Positions 50,087 through 57,708 of a stretch of DNA of 64,000 nucleotides are shown here, one piece after another (position 1 is the stretch's first letter; every line of letters begins with the position of its first letter). The DNA comes from Miltoncostaea sp963762825 (GTDB lineage: Bacteria > Actinomycetota > Thermoleophilia > Miltoncostaeales > Miltoncostaeaceae): assembly GCA_963762825.1 (NCBI GenBank), contig CAVXLZ010000002.1, forward strand, positions 372,001 through 436,000, read 5' to 3'. The notes under the pieces were generated by a model that did not search any database, had not been told where the DNA came from, and was given only the letters and a program-made list of their open reading frames with translations. Both the position numbers and the translations under genes were made by a program.

Positions 50087-51018
50087 GACGGGGCCTCCGA
50101 CGCCTCGATCGCCTTGCGCACGGCCACGAACGCCCCGGCGCGCTGCTTGCGGATCTGATCGACCTGCTCGGGGGTGTAGTCGAAGAGGCCACCGCCGCTC
50201 TTCATCCCGAGGCGGCCCTTCTCGATCAACTCCTGCACCGTCGAGGAGACGTCGGTCCGGTTGCAGAGGTCCTGGTTCAGGTACGAGCCGACCGCGTTGT
50301 AGATGTCCATCCCGGCCATGTCGAGGAGGGCCATCGGGCCGACGACCGCCAGCTTGTAGCCGATGCCCCAGCGGACATTCAGGTCGAGGGCCTCGGGGGA
50401 GATGATGCCCCGGTCCACGAGGTCGAGGCACTCGCGCATGATCGCGTAGAGCACCCGGTTCTCGACGAACCCAGGGACCTCCTTCTCGATCACCGGGTGG
50501 TAACCGATCTCGCGGATGAGGGCGCAGGTCCGCTCCACCACCTCAGGGCTGGTCTTGGCGCCGGGGATGACCTCGACCATCGGGATCAGGTGCGGCGGGT
50601 TGGACCAGTGGTTGCCGATCACCCGCTCCGGGTGCGCGCAGACCTCGGCGATGGCGGTGATCGGAATGCCCGAGGTGTTGGACGCCAGCACCGTGTCGGG
50701 CCCCACGTGCTTCTCGAACTCCTGGAAGATCTCGTGCTTGAGCTCGAGTCGCTCCGGGACGGCTTCGAGGACGATGTCGGCACCATCGAGCGCCGCGGCC
50801 AGGTCGCTCTCGTAGCTGACCGAGCCGCCCGGGGCGGCCGGCGCCTCCAGCCGCTCGAGGACGCCCTCGGCAAGAGCCACCCCGCCCTTTGCGCGCTCCA
50901 GCGCGTCGGCGCTCACGTCGTACATGGCGACCGGGATGCCGATGCGCGCGAGCGTCGCCCCCATCCCGGGACCCATCGTCCCGGTTCCGATCACCGCCGC
51001 CCGCTTGAACTCCGCCAT
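50083..51018 (-). CDS. 3-hydroxyacyl-CoA dehydrogenase-family enzyme, FHMPC dehydrogenase-like
   Basis: A 311-residue NAD-dependent dehydrogenase: AAVIGTGTMGPGMGATLARI, DTVLASNTSGIPITAIAEVC, catalytic VIGNHWSNPPHLIPMVEVIP, EKEVPGFVENRVLYAIMREC and WGIGYKLAVVGPMALLDMAG. HWSNPPH replaces the HFFNPP of fatty-acid enzymes. As remembered, Mesorhizobium loti mlr6793 shares these segments and oxidises 5-formyl-3-hydroxy-2-methylpyridine-4-carboxylate (FHMPC) to the 4,5-dicarboxylate in vitamin B6 breakdown. Its place beside the lactonase and pyridoxal dehydrogenase supports the same reaction here. Confidence 0.82.
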   Translation of the reverse strand: MAEFKRAAVIGTGTMGPGMGATLARIGIPVAMYDVSADALERAKGGVALAEGVLERLEAPAAPGGSVSYESDLAAALDGADIVLEAVPERLELKHEIFQEFEKHVGPDTVLASNTSGIPITAIAEVCAHPERVIGNHWSNPPHLIPMVEVIPGAKTSPEVVERTCALIREIGYHPVIEKEVPGFVENRVLYAIMRECLDLVDRGIISPEALDLNVRWGIGYKLAVVGPMALLDMAGMDIYNAVGSYLNQDLCNRTDVSSTVQELIEKGRLGMKSGGGLFDYTPEQVDQIRKQRAGAFVAVRKAIEASEAPS

Positions 51019-51019
51019 G

Positions 51020-53266
51020 TCAAACCTCCCGGCTCTGTGTCTTCAGGGACTGGATCCGCCGCCACACGCGCTCCGGTGTGAGCGGCAGCGCGTTCATCGG
51101 CACTCCCGCGTCCGCGAGGGCGGTCGCCGTGGCGCCGGCGATCGCCGCCAGGCCGCCCTCGCCGCACCCCTTCGCGCCGAAGGGGCCTGGCCCGTCGGCG
51201 TTCTCGACGATGACGCAGGTCATCTCGTCGGGCACGTCGAGGGTGGTGGGAACCCTGTACTCGAGGAGAGAGTCGGTCGCCAGCGTCCCGCCCTCGAAGA
51301 GAACCTCCTCGAACAGGCCGGTGCCGATGCCCTGCATCGTCGCCCCCTCGTCCTGGCGCTCGACGAAGCCGGGGTTGATGGCGCGGCCGACGTCCGCGCA
51401 GGTGGCCGTGCGGCGCACCCGCACGATGCCGGTCTCGGGGTCGACCTCGACCTCGGCGGCGCCGACGCACACCTCCCAGAAGACCGGGCCCTCCTCGTAG
51501 GACCCCGACCCCTCGGGGTGGACGTCAGCACGCCCGATCAACTCGCCGCCGGCGAAGCCGAAATGGCGGCGCATCAACTCCACGTAGTCGCCGGGATCCG
51601 GCTCCTGGCCGGCGATGCCCGCCAACTGGGCGAGCAGGTCCTCCGCGGCGCGCAGCACCGCCAGCCCCGCCACGGTGGTCGAGCGGCTGGCACCGGTGGA
51701 GCGGTCGTAGGGGGTGAAGCGCGTGTCGGTGCCCTGCATCCGCACCCGCTCGACGGGCAGCCCCAGCACCTCGGCCGCGATCTGGGGCATCACCGTCCGC
51801 GCGCCCTGCCCGACCTCGGTGGTGCCCACCATGACCGTGACCTCGCCATCGGCCTCCATCCGCACCGTGGCGCACGAGACCGGGTGGGCGCCCGCGGCGA
51901 GCACGCCCACCGACAGGCCCCGCCCCACCCACGGCTCGCGCTCGCCGCCCCAGCCGAGGGCCGCGGCGACCCTCTCGACGTCCCCCACCAGGTCGGCGTC
52001 GAGCGGCTTGCCCCCGGGCCGCACGCTCTCGCCGGGGCGCAGGAGGTTGCGCCGCCGCATCTCCAGCGGGTCGATGCCGAGCCGGCGGGCGATCTGGTTG
52101 ACCTGCTGCTCTCCGGCCCACTGCACGTGCACCGCCCCGAAGGCGCGGTACGAGCCGGCGGGCGAGGTGTTCGTATAGACGCAGTCGGCGCGCACGCGCG
52201 CGGACTCCCAGCGGTACGGTCCGGGTGCTGCGTCGCCGCCGGTGGCGACCACCCGGGGCCCGTTGTCGGCGTAGGCGCCGGTGTCGAACCAGCACCGGGC
52301 GTCGCGTGCCACGAGGGTGCCATCCGCGCGCGCCGCTGTGCGCATCCGCACCCTCATCGCGTGCTGGCGCGAGGTGAGGATGGCCTCGTTGACCCGGTTG
52401 ACGATCCTCACCGGCCGGCCTGCCGCACGGGCGATGGCGATCGTGAGCGGCTCGAGGCGGGTGTACGACTTGGAGCCGAAGCCGCCGCCCAGGAAGGGCA
52501 CGATGATCCTCACGCCGCTCAGCGCGACACCGAACACGCCCGCCATCTCGGCCCGGACCAGGAAGGGGTGCTGGCAGTTGGCCCAGAGGGTGATCTCACC
52601 GCGCTCGATCTGGGCGATGCAGGCGTGGGTCTCCATCGAGTACTGGTAGGCCGAGCCGAACTCGAAGACGTCCTCCACGATGACGTCGGCGCCCGCGAAG
52701 GCCGCGTCGGGGTCCCCCCACTCCAGCTCGTACCGGTAGCAGACGTTGCCGAGGCGCTCGGGCAGGTTGCCGAGGCCGTGGAAGGCGCCGCCGCGAGCGG
52801 GCTCGTGGTGAACCGGGGGAGCATCCGCCGCGAGGGCCTGGTCGAGATCGAGCGCGGCCGGCGCGGCCTCGTAATCGACGCGGATCGCCCGGACCGCCGC
52901 CTCGGCCTGAGCCTCCGTCTCGGCGGCCACGACGGCCACCGGCTCGCCCGCGAAGCGCACGAGGTCGATCGCCATGATCGGCCGGTCGCGGATCGCGTGC
53001 CCGTAGAAGGGGTCGAGATCGAGGAGATCCGTCCCGACCAGGACGCAGCGCACACCCGGCATGGCCCGCGCGGCATCGGCGTCGATCGAGCGGATCCGGC
53101 CGGCCGGGATCTCGCTGCGCAGGACCTTGCCGTGGAGCATCCCGGGAACGGTGGTGTCGCCGACGTAGCGCACCTGGCCGCGCATCTTCTCGGAGGCGTC
53201 CTTGCGGCCCACGGAGTGGCCGAGGGCAGAGCCGGTCTCGATGTGGGTCGGGGGAGCGGTGCTCAT
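51020..53266 (-). CDS. Xanthine dehydrogenase-family molybdenum hydroxylase, large subunit
   Basis: A 748-residue Mo-cofactor subunit of the xanthine oxidase family. Motifs: SALGHSVGRKDASEKMRGQV, FAGEPVAVVAAETEAQAEAA, VPFLGGGFGSKSYTRLEPLT, NTSPAGSYRAFGAVHVQWAG, GTTEVGQGARTVMPQIAAEV, and FGAKGCGEGGLAAIAGATAT with the catalytic Glu. The loop GSYRAFG lacks the CSFR of CO dehydrogenase, so it is a heterocycle or aldehyde hydroxylase. It pairs with the [2Fe-2S] subunit (ATGA overlap). No FAD medium subunit lies in the operon. A plausible substrate is a pyridine carboxylate from vitamin B6. Confidence 0.9.
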   Translation of the reverse strand: MSTAPPTHIETGSALGHSVGRKDASEKMRGQVRYVGDTTVPGMLHGKVLRSEIPAGRIRSIDADAARAMPGVRCVLVGTDLLDLDPFYGHAIRDRPIMAIDLVRFAGEPVAVVAAETEAQAEAAVRAIRVDYEAAPAALDLDQALAADAPPVHHEPARGGAFHGLGNLPERLGNVCYRYELEWGDPDAAFAGADVIVEDVFEFGSAYQYSMETHACIAQIERGEITLWANCQHPFLVRAEMAGVFGVALSGVRIIVPFLGGGFGSKSYTRLEPLTIAIARAAGRPVRIVNRVNEAILTSRQHAMRVRMRTAARADGTLVARDARCWFDTGAYADNGPRVVATGGDAAPGPYRWESARVRADCVYTNTSPAGSYRAFGAVHVQWAGEQQVNQIARRLGIDPLEMRRRNLLRPGESVRPGGKPLDADLVGDVERVAAALGWGGEREPWVGRGLSVGVLAAGAHPVSCATVRMEADGEVTVMVGTTEVGQGARTVMPQIAAEVLGLPVERVRMQGTDTRFTPYDRSTGASRSTTVAGLAVLRAAEDLLAQLAGIAGQEPDPGDYVELMRRHFGFAGGELIGRADVHPEGSGSYEEGPVFWEVCVGAAEVEVDPETGIVRVRRTATCADVGRAINPGFVERQDEGATMQGIGTGLFEEVLFEGGTLATDSLLEYRVPTTLDVPDEMTCVIVENADGPGPFGAKGCGEGGLAAIAGATATALADAGVPMNALPLTPERVWRRIQSLKTQSREV

Positions 53267-53718
53267 CGGGCCAGCTCGCGTACCGCGTCGATGATGGCCC
53301 GGTAGCCGGTACATCGGCAGAGGTTGCCCGACAGGGCCTCGCGCACGGTCGCCTCGTCGTCGGCAAGCTCCCCCGTGGCGAGCAGGGCGCTGATCGTGAG
53401 CGCCATGCCGGGGGTGCAGTACCCGCACTGGAGGGCGGTGTGACGGGCGAAGACGTCCTCCATGCGCGCGAACTCGGGGAGCTCGGCGAGACCCTCGATG
53501 GTCAGCACCCGGCGGCCCCGGGCCTCGTGGGCGAGGGTGGTGCAGGCGCTGACGGGCTCTCCGTCGAGGAGGACCGTGCAGGTACCGCAGACCTGGACGT
53601 CGCAGGATCGCTTCGCGCCCGTCAGGCCGAGCCGGTCGCGCAGCACGTCGAGCAGAAGCTCGTTGGGCTCGACATCCAAGGTCGTGGGCGCTCCGTTCAC
53701 CACGGTATCGATCACCAT
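53263..53718 (-). CDS. [2Fe-2S] subunit of molybdenum hydroxylase
   Basis: A 151-residue small subunit with both clusters: plant-type site CDVQVCGTCTVLLDGEPVSA (C-x4-C-x2-C-x11-C) and helical-domain site LQCGYCTPGMALTISALL with GNLCRCTGYRAIIDAVRELA. The length is standard for CoxS/NdhS-type proteins. It passes electrons from the Mo site to an acceptor. The stop overlaps the start of the large subunit. It follows seven bases behind the class II aldolase gene. Confidence 0.93.
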   Translation of the reverse strand: MVIDTVVNGAPTTLDVEPNELLLDVLRDRLGLTGAKRSCDVQVCGTCTVLLDGEPVSACTTLAHEARGRRVLTIEGLAELPEFARMEDVFARHTALQCGYCTPGMALTISALLATGELADDEATVREALSGNLCRCTGYRAIIDAVRELAR

Positions 53719-53725
53719 CCGCGCC

Positions 53726-54457
53726 TCACCCGTCCACCCGTCGCAGCCAGGCCTCCCAGTACTCGCGCACGAAGGCGTCGCGGTACTTCTCGGGAGCCAG
53801 GCGCGCGGCGTCGGCTGCGCTCATGGGCGCGAGGGGCCCGTTCATCGCCCCCGCGATCGACTGGATGCGCGCCGCGCGCTCGAGGGTGGCCGCGGTGACG
53901 ACCGCCCAGGGAACGGTGGCCCCCACCACCAGCACACCGTGGTTGCGCATCAGAACGGCTCGGCTCGCTCCCAGGGCACGCGCCACGGCGGCCCCCTCGG
54001 CGGCCGAGGTCACCAGGTCGGGGCCGGCCTCGTAGCGCGGCAGGCCGTCGGCGAAGAGGACGGCGTCGTGGGAGAGCATCTCGAGCGCCGCGCCGGTGGC
54101 GGCGAGCGCGGTCGCGCAGAGAGGATGGCCGTGCACCACGGCGCCGACGTCGGGGCGGGCGCGGTAGACCTCGGTGTGGAGGAAGGTCTCCAGGTGGAGG
54201 TCCATGTCCCCATCCTCGAGGTGGCGTCCGTCGAGGTCGACCATCGCGACGTCCGCGGGGCGGACCTCGTCGAGCGCCAGACCCTTGCGCTTGACCAGGA
54301 TCGCATCCGGCCGGCTGGGGACCCGGGCGCTCACGTGCCCGAGGGTGAGATCGGTGTAGCCCTCCGTGGCCAGGATGCGACACGCCGCGGCCACCTCCCC
54401 GCGAAGGCCCTGGATCTCGGCCTGGAGGGCCGCCTCAGGCGCGAGCCCGGTGCCCAT
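53726..54457 (-). CDS. Class II aldolase/adducin family, possible pyridine-dicarboxylate decarboxylase
   Basis: A 243-residue metal-dependent lyase: ACRILATEGYTDLTLGHVSA, DAILVKRKGLALDEVRPADV, DLHLETFLHTEVYRARPDVG, AVVHGHPLCATALAATGAAL (H-x-H metal site) and VLMRNHGVLVVGATVPWAVV (third His). The fold serves sugar-phosphate aldolases, but in vitamin B6 catabolism the 3-hydroxy-2-methylpyridine-4,5-dicarboxylate decarboxylase of Mesorhizobium loti also belongs to it. Given its neighbours, that decarboxylation is the best guess. Start ATG 54457 overlaps the cupin stop (TGATG). Confidence 0.8.
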   Translation of the reverse strand: MGTGLAPEAALQAEIQGLRGEVAAACRILATEGYTDLTLGHVSARVPSRPDAILVKRKGLALDEVRPADVAMVDLDGRHLEDGDMDLHLETFLHTEVYRARPDVGAVVHGHPLCATALAATGAALEMLSHDAVLFADGLPRYEAGPDLVTSAAEGAAVARALGASRAVLMRNHGVLVVGATVPWAVVTAATLERAARIQSIAGAMNGPLAPMSAADAARLAPEKYRDAFVREYWEAWLRRVDG

Positions 54458-54819
54458 CAGCGTCGTTCGGTCGGCGGGTAGTCGGGGTGTGGGAAGCCGA
54501 AGACCATCACGACATCCACGTCCCCGGTGTTGGCGACCGCGTGCCAGACCCCGGCGGGGATGTGCAGGGCGTCACCGGCGCCGAACGCGACGGCCTCGCC
54601 ATCGAGGCGGAGCTCGCCGGAGCCCGAGACCACGTAGGCGACCTCCTCGGTCTCGTGGCGGACCGCCGGGAGGACGGTCCCGGGGGTGAACACCGACGCG
54701 CCGAGCGAGCCCACGGTGCCGGGGACCCGATCGCCCGTCACCATCATCCGGCTCCAGCTGTCACCGGGGAGGGGGATCGGCTCGACCGACGCGAGGGGAA
54801 CCACCGACACCGAGCTCAC
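54457..54819 (-). CDS. Small cupin
   Basis: A 120-residue single cupin: TPGTVLPAVRHETEEVAYVV (motif 1 with His and Glu) and GAGDALHIPAGVWHAVANTG (motif 2), ending VMVFGFPHPDYPPTERR. It may be a metal-dependent isomerase, hydrolase or ligand sensor. GTG 54819 overlaps the stop of the M29-like gene (GTGA), and its own stop overlaps the aldolase start. Confidence 0.78.
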   Translation of the reverse strand: MSSVSVVPLASVEPIPLPGDSWSRMMVTGDRVPGTVGSLGASVFTPGTVLPAVRHETEEVAYVVSGSGELRLDGEAVAFGAGDALHIPAGVWHAVANTGDVDVVMVFGFPHPDYPPTERR

Positions 54820-55817
54820 AGCGCCCACGCCCCGTCCTTGAGGATGAAGGTGCCATCGTCCTCGACGCGCATGGTGGCATTGAGGAAGACGCCGTCCAGG
54901 TGGAGGCTGCAGACGTTCTGACCTCCCGGGTAGGCGTTGTGGTTGTCGCCGAGGGCCATGTGCACGGTGCCGACACGACCCTTCTCCGAGGGTGTGCCGA
55001 AGGGCGCCTTGTCGCTGACGCCGAACGCGAACTCCCCGAGCACGGTGGCGTTCTCGACCCCGTCGATCGCCTTCCTCAGCCGCTCGGCCTCGTCGCCGCC
55101 CTCGATCGAGATGCAGCGGCCGCCCTCCATGGTCCAGGTGATGGGCTCGCGGACCTGCCCCTCGAGGCCGATGCCGAGCATCACCCCGTCCACCACGGCG
55201 GTTCCGTGGGTGTACGTCTCGACGGCCGCAAAGGCGACCTCGGCCCACAGCGGCACCGGGCCCATCATCTGCCCGCGGTGCTTGATCGGCGTCACCTCCA
55301 GCGAGGGGCGGCCCTCGATCGAGACGTGGAAGTCGGTGCCGGCCGGGGTCGTGACGTGGATGTGCTTCTTGCCCTCGAGCACCGCCATGGCGTGCTTGGC
55401 CCGTGCGATCGCCGTGTGGAGGTCGTCCACCGTGAGGCCCCACGAGCCCATCCCCGGCTCCACGGAGGCGATCTTTCCGTTGGCTGCGCAGGTCTCCTTG
55501 ACGGCCGAGACGTGCGCGAAGCGGTTGGCCCACTCGAGGTTGGTGATGATGATGACCTCATCCGAGGCCAGCATCGCCTGGTGGAGGTTGCGCGGCGGTG
55601 CCATCGGGAAGCGCACGTCGGCGCGTCCGCGCCGCACCTGCTGCTCGTTGTTCATGATCACCGGCCAGCCCCCGCGCTCCACGACGACCTGGGCGACGGC
55701 CTCGGCCTGCTCCCGGTTCTCGTCGTCGCAGATGATCGTCACGACGTCGTCGGCCTCGACCGACATGCAGACGTCCACGACCATCGCGGCATCGCCGAGC
55801 AGTTCGACACGGGCCAT
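54816..55817 (-). CDS. M29 aminopeptidase-family metalloenzyme, NicX-like candidate
   Basis: A 333-residue protein of the M29 fold: VDVCMSVEADDVVTIICDDE, AMLASDEVIIITNLEWANRF and PAGTDFHVSIEGRP. Metal-site residues appear in VLGEFAFGVSDKAPFG, GTVHMALGDNHNAYPGGQ and CSLHLDGVFLNATM (H-x-D). The family holds aminopeptidases, but NicX, the 2,5-dihydroxypyridine 5,6-dioxygenase of nicotinate breakdown, is also a member with an iron in the same place. In an operon with a Mo hydroxylase and pyridine enzymes, ring opening is more likely than peptide cleavage. It lies between the LLM gene (four bases) and the cupin (overlap). Confidence 0.75.
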   Translation of the reverse strand: MARVELLGDAAMVVDVCMSVEADDVVTIICDDENREQAEAVAQVVVERGGWPVIMNNEQQVRRGRADVRFPMAPPRNLHQAMLASDEVIIITNLEWANRFAHVSAVKETCAANGKIASVEPGMGSWGLTVDDLHTAIARAKHAMAVLEGKKHIHVTTPAGTDFHVSIEGRPSLEVTPIKHRGQMMGPVPLWAEVAFAAVETYTHGTAVVDGVMLGIGLEGQVREPITWTMEGGRCISIEGGDEAERLRKAIDGVENATVLGEFAFGVSDKAPFGTPSEKGRVGTVHMALGDNHNAYPGGQNVCSLHLDGVFLNATMRVEDDGTFILKDGAWAL

Positions 55818-55821
55818 CTCT

Positions 55822-56850
55822 CTACCTCACTCTCTGGGCGCTGAAGCTGGGCATGATCTCCTCGGCGAACCGCTCGACCTGCCCGAACTGGTCGATGGCC
55901 CCGAAGCGGCAGACGAAGTGGTCGACCCCGGCCTCGGCGAACGTGCGCAGCCACTCGCCGATCTGATCGGGCGTCCCCACAGGACCCCAGTTCCCGAGGT
56001 CCATCGCCTGGGAGAGCTCGGGGTAGTACTTGCCGATGTAGTCGCCGAACGCCCGCCGCGCCTCCTCCTCGGAGTCGCCGACGTTCATCGTGACCTGGTA
56101 GGAGATCTTCAGCCGGTCGAAGTCGGCCCCCTCGTCGTCGGCGACCCGCCGGATCCACTCCAGCTGCTCGACCAGCTCCTCAGGGTGTTGCGCCCGGCAG
56201 CAGGTCATCCAGCCGTCCCCGTAGCGCACGATGCGTCGGCAAGCGGCGACGATGCGCCGCTCCATGGTCGCGGGGGAGGCCGTCCCCACCAGGCGGGGGT
56301 TGGAGACGACCCAGATCGGAGGCGGACTCTGCACGGGCATCAACGGCCCGAGCTCCGTTCCTGAGTAGAAGGACACGTCGTCGTAGTCGAAGTGCTCACC
56401 GTGGAAGTCCACACGGCCCTCGGTCCAGAGGGCCCGGATAGCCGCGAGGCCCTCCTCGAAGATCGCGGTCCGCTTCGAGAAGTCGAGCCCGAGCGCCGCG
56501 AACTCACGCCGCACCCCGTCCTCGGGATTGCCGGCACCGGTGCCGAGGATGGTGCGGCCGTTGGAGAGCTGGTCGAGGGTCGCCCACTCGAGCGCGAGAT
56601 ACAGCGGGTTGCGCGTCGAGGAGACCATGCAGGCCGTCCCCAGGCCCACGCGGCTCGTGCGCTGGGAGATGGCCGACAGAAGGGCGATGGGCTCGTAGCG
56701 CGGCTTGGAGAAGAGGCTGTCGCCCACCCAGACCGAGTCGAAGCCGAGCTCCTCGACGCGCTCGGAGAGCGAGAGCAGCATTTGCAGGTCGTAGTCGGGA
56801 GCGATGAGCGGCTCCCGGTTGTTGAGATTGACCCCGAATTCCAGACTCAT
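55822..56850 (-). CDS. LLM-class flavin-dependent oxidoreductase
   Basis: A 342-residue luciferase-like monooxygenase: SLEFGVNLNNREPLIAPDYD, VEELGFDSVWVGDSLFSKPR, TSRVGLGTACMVSSTRNPLY, LATLDQLSNG-type segment WATLDQLSNGRTILGTGAGN and VGTPDQIGEWLRTFAEAGVD. Such enzymes use reduced F420 or FMN, the former being common in actinomycetes. It could hydroxylate or reduce a pyridine intermediate, standing in for a missing step of the classical pathway. ATG 56850 overlaps the stop of the GntR gene (ATGA), so it is cotranslated with the regulator. Confidence 0.87.
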   Translation of the reverse strand: MSLEFGVNLNNREPLIAPDYDLQMLLSLSERVEELGFDSVWVGDSLFSKPRYEPIALLSAISQRTSRVGLGTACMVSSTRNPLYLALEWATLDQLSNGRTILGTGAGNPEDGVRREFAALGLDFSKRTAIFEEGLAAIRALWTEGRVDFHGEHFDYDDVSFYSGTELGPLMPVQSPPPIWVVSNPRLVGTASPATMERRIVAACRRIVRYGDGWMTCCRAQHPEELVEQLEWIRRVADDEGADFDRLKISYQVTMNVGDSEEEARRAFGDYIGKYYPELSQAMDLGNWGPVGTPDQIGEWLRTFAEAGVDHFVCRFGAIDQFGQVERFAEEIMPSFSAQRVR

Positions 56851-57566
56851 CGCTTGAGCACGACCTCCTCATGGCTTGCGGCCTCGAGCCGACGCTGGGG
56901 AACGCGGATGTGGTTGCGGAGCAGCCGCTCGGCCCGCTCCGGATCGCCGGCCCGGCAGGCGCGGGCGATCGCCCGGTGCTCGGCGACCGATCGCTTGACG
57001 GTCCCGCGCAGGGCAAGCGATCGCATCTGGTAGCGCCCCATGTGGCCGATCAGCTGGCGGTACATGTCCTGCAGCGGGGCGTTGCCCGACGCGTTGACGA
57101 ACAGTTGGTGGAAGGCGTTGTTGAGGGTGAAGAACGTCTCGATGTCGTCGCGCTCGACGGCCTCCGTCTGACGCTCGACGATGCTGTCGATGCTGGAGAG
57201 GTCGCCCGCCTCGAGCCGCGGCACGGCGAGCCGGATCGCCAGGGACTCGAGGGCCTCGCGAACCTGGTAGGCCTGGAGGAACTCCTCGTGCGTCAGCGCC
57301 GAGACCACCGCTCCGCGACGAGGCCGCACCGTCACGAGCCCCTCTGCCGCGAGGCGGCCGATGGCTTCGCGCACGGGCCCGCGGCTCACGCCGAGCGACG
57401 CGGCCAGGGGGACCTCGGAGAGGACGGCGCCGGGGGGGAGCCGGTTGGCGAGGATCTCGTCGCGTAGGTGCGCGTAGACCCGCTCCCACAGCGTCACGTT
57501 CTCGATCGGGCCGGCGGCGGCGGTGCCACCGACCTCTCGGATCTGGCTCGCGGTACCCCCGACCAC
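56847..57566 (-). CDS. GntR/FadR-family transcriptional regulator (FCD domain)
   Basis: A 239-residue repressor. N-terminal winged helix: LWERVYAHLRDEILANRLPP, GAVLSEVPLAASLGVSRGPV, REAIGRLAAEGLVTVRPRRG. C-terminal FCD ligand domain: QAYQVREALESLAIRLAVPR, NNAFHQLFVNASGNAPLQDM and VAEHRAIARACRAGDPERAE, with the His residues that bind a metal and acidic ligand. It is the first gene of the 13-gene operon and probably regulates both it and the divergent transporter operon from a shared region of about 140 bases, with a carboxylate intermediate as inducer. GTG 57566 follows GGAGGGG. Confidence 0.9.
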   Translation of the reverse strand: MVGGTASQIREVGGTAAAGPIENVTLWERVYAHLRDEILANRLPPGAVLSEVPLAASLGVSRGPVREAIGRLAAEGLVTVRPRRGAVVSALTHEEFLQAYQVREALESLAIRLAVPRLEAGDLSSIDSIVERQTEAVERDDIETFFTLNNAFHQLFVNASGNAPLQDMYRQLIGHMGRYQMRSLALRGTVKRSVAEHRAIARACRAGDPERAERLLRNHIRVPQRRLEAASHEEVVLKR

Positions 57567-57580
57567 ATCCCCTCCTGCCG

Positions 57581-57609
57581 TTGACCTGCGCTCGACCGTT
57601 GAGATAGAA
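57581..57609 (+). promoter_or_regulatory. Sigma-70-type promoter for the transporter operon
   Basis: TTGACC (57581-57586), 17 bases, ATAGAA (57604-57609). It lies 100 bases before the ATG of the substrate-binding protein and reads away from the GntR gene. Confidence 0.55.
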
Positions 57610-57623
57610 ACGCGGTCGGATGT

Positions 57624-57636
57624 CTGTTGTCAACAG
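57624..57636. promoter_or_regulatory. Candidate GntR operator CTGTT-GTC-AACAG
   Basis: A perfect five-base inverted repeat around a three-base centre, just downstream of the predicted -10 of the transporter promoter. The size and location suit a FadR/FCD-type repressor that would block both directions. Confidence 0.5.
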
Positions 57637-57708
57637 TTGGCGGAACGCAGGATACACGTCATCTCCCGCGCGCCGGCCGCAACCAGGACGAACAGAAAGG
57701 CACCGGGT

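Noticed and set aside
50924..53305. Long plus-strand open frame opposite the Mo hydroxylase
   Set aside because: Antisense shadow; the minus strand holds the cofactor motifs and coupled starts.
51020..53718. Carbon monoxide dehydrogenase (CoxL/CoxS)
   Set aside because: The active-site loop reads GSYRAFG instead of CSFR, and no CoxM is adjacent; it is a general Mo hydroxylase.
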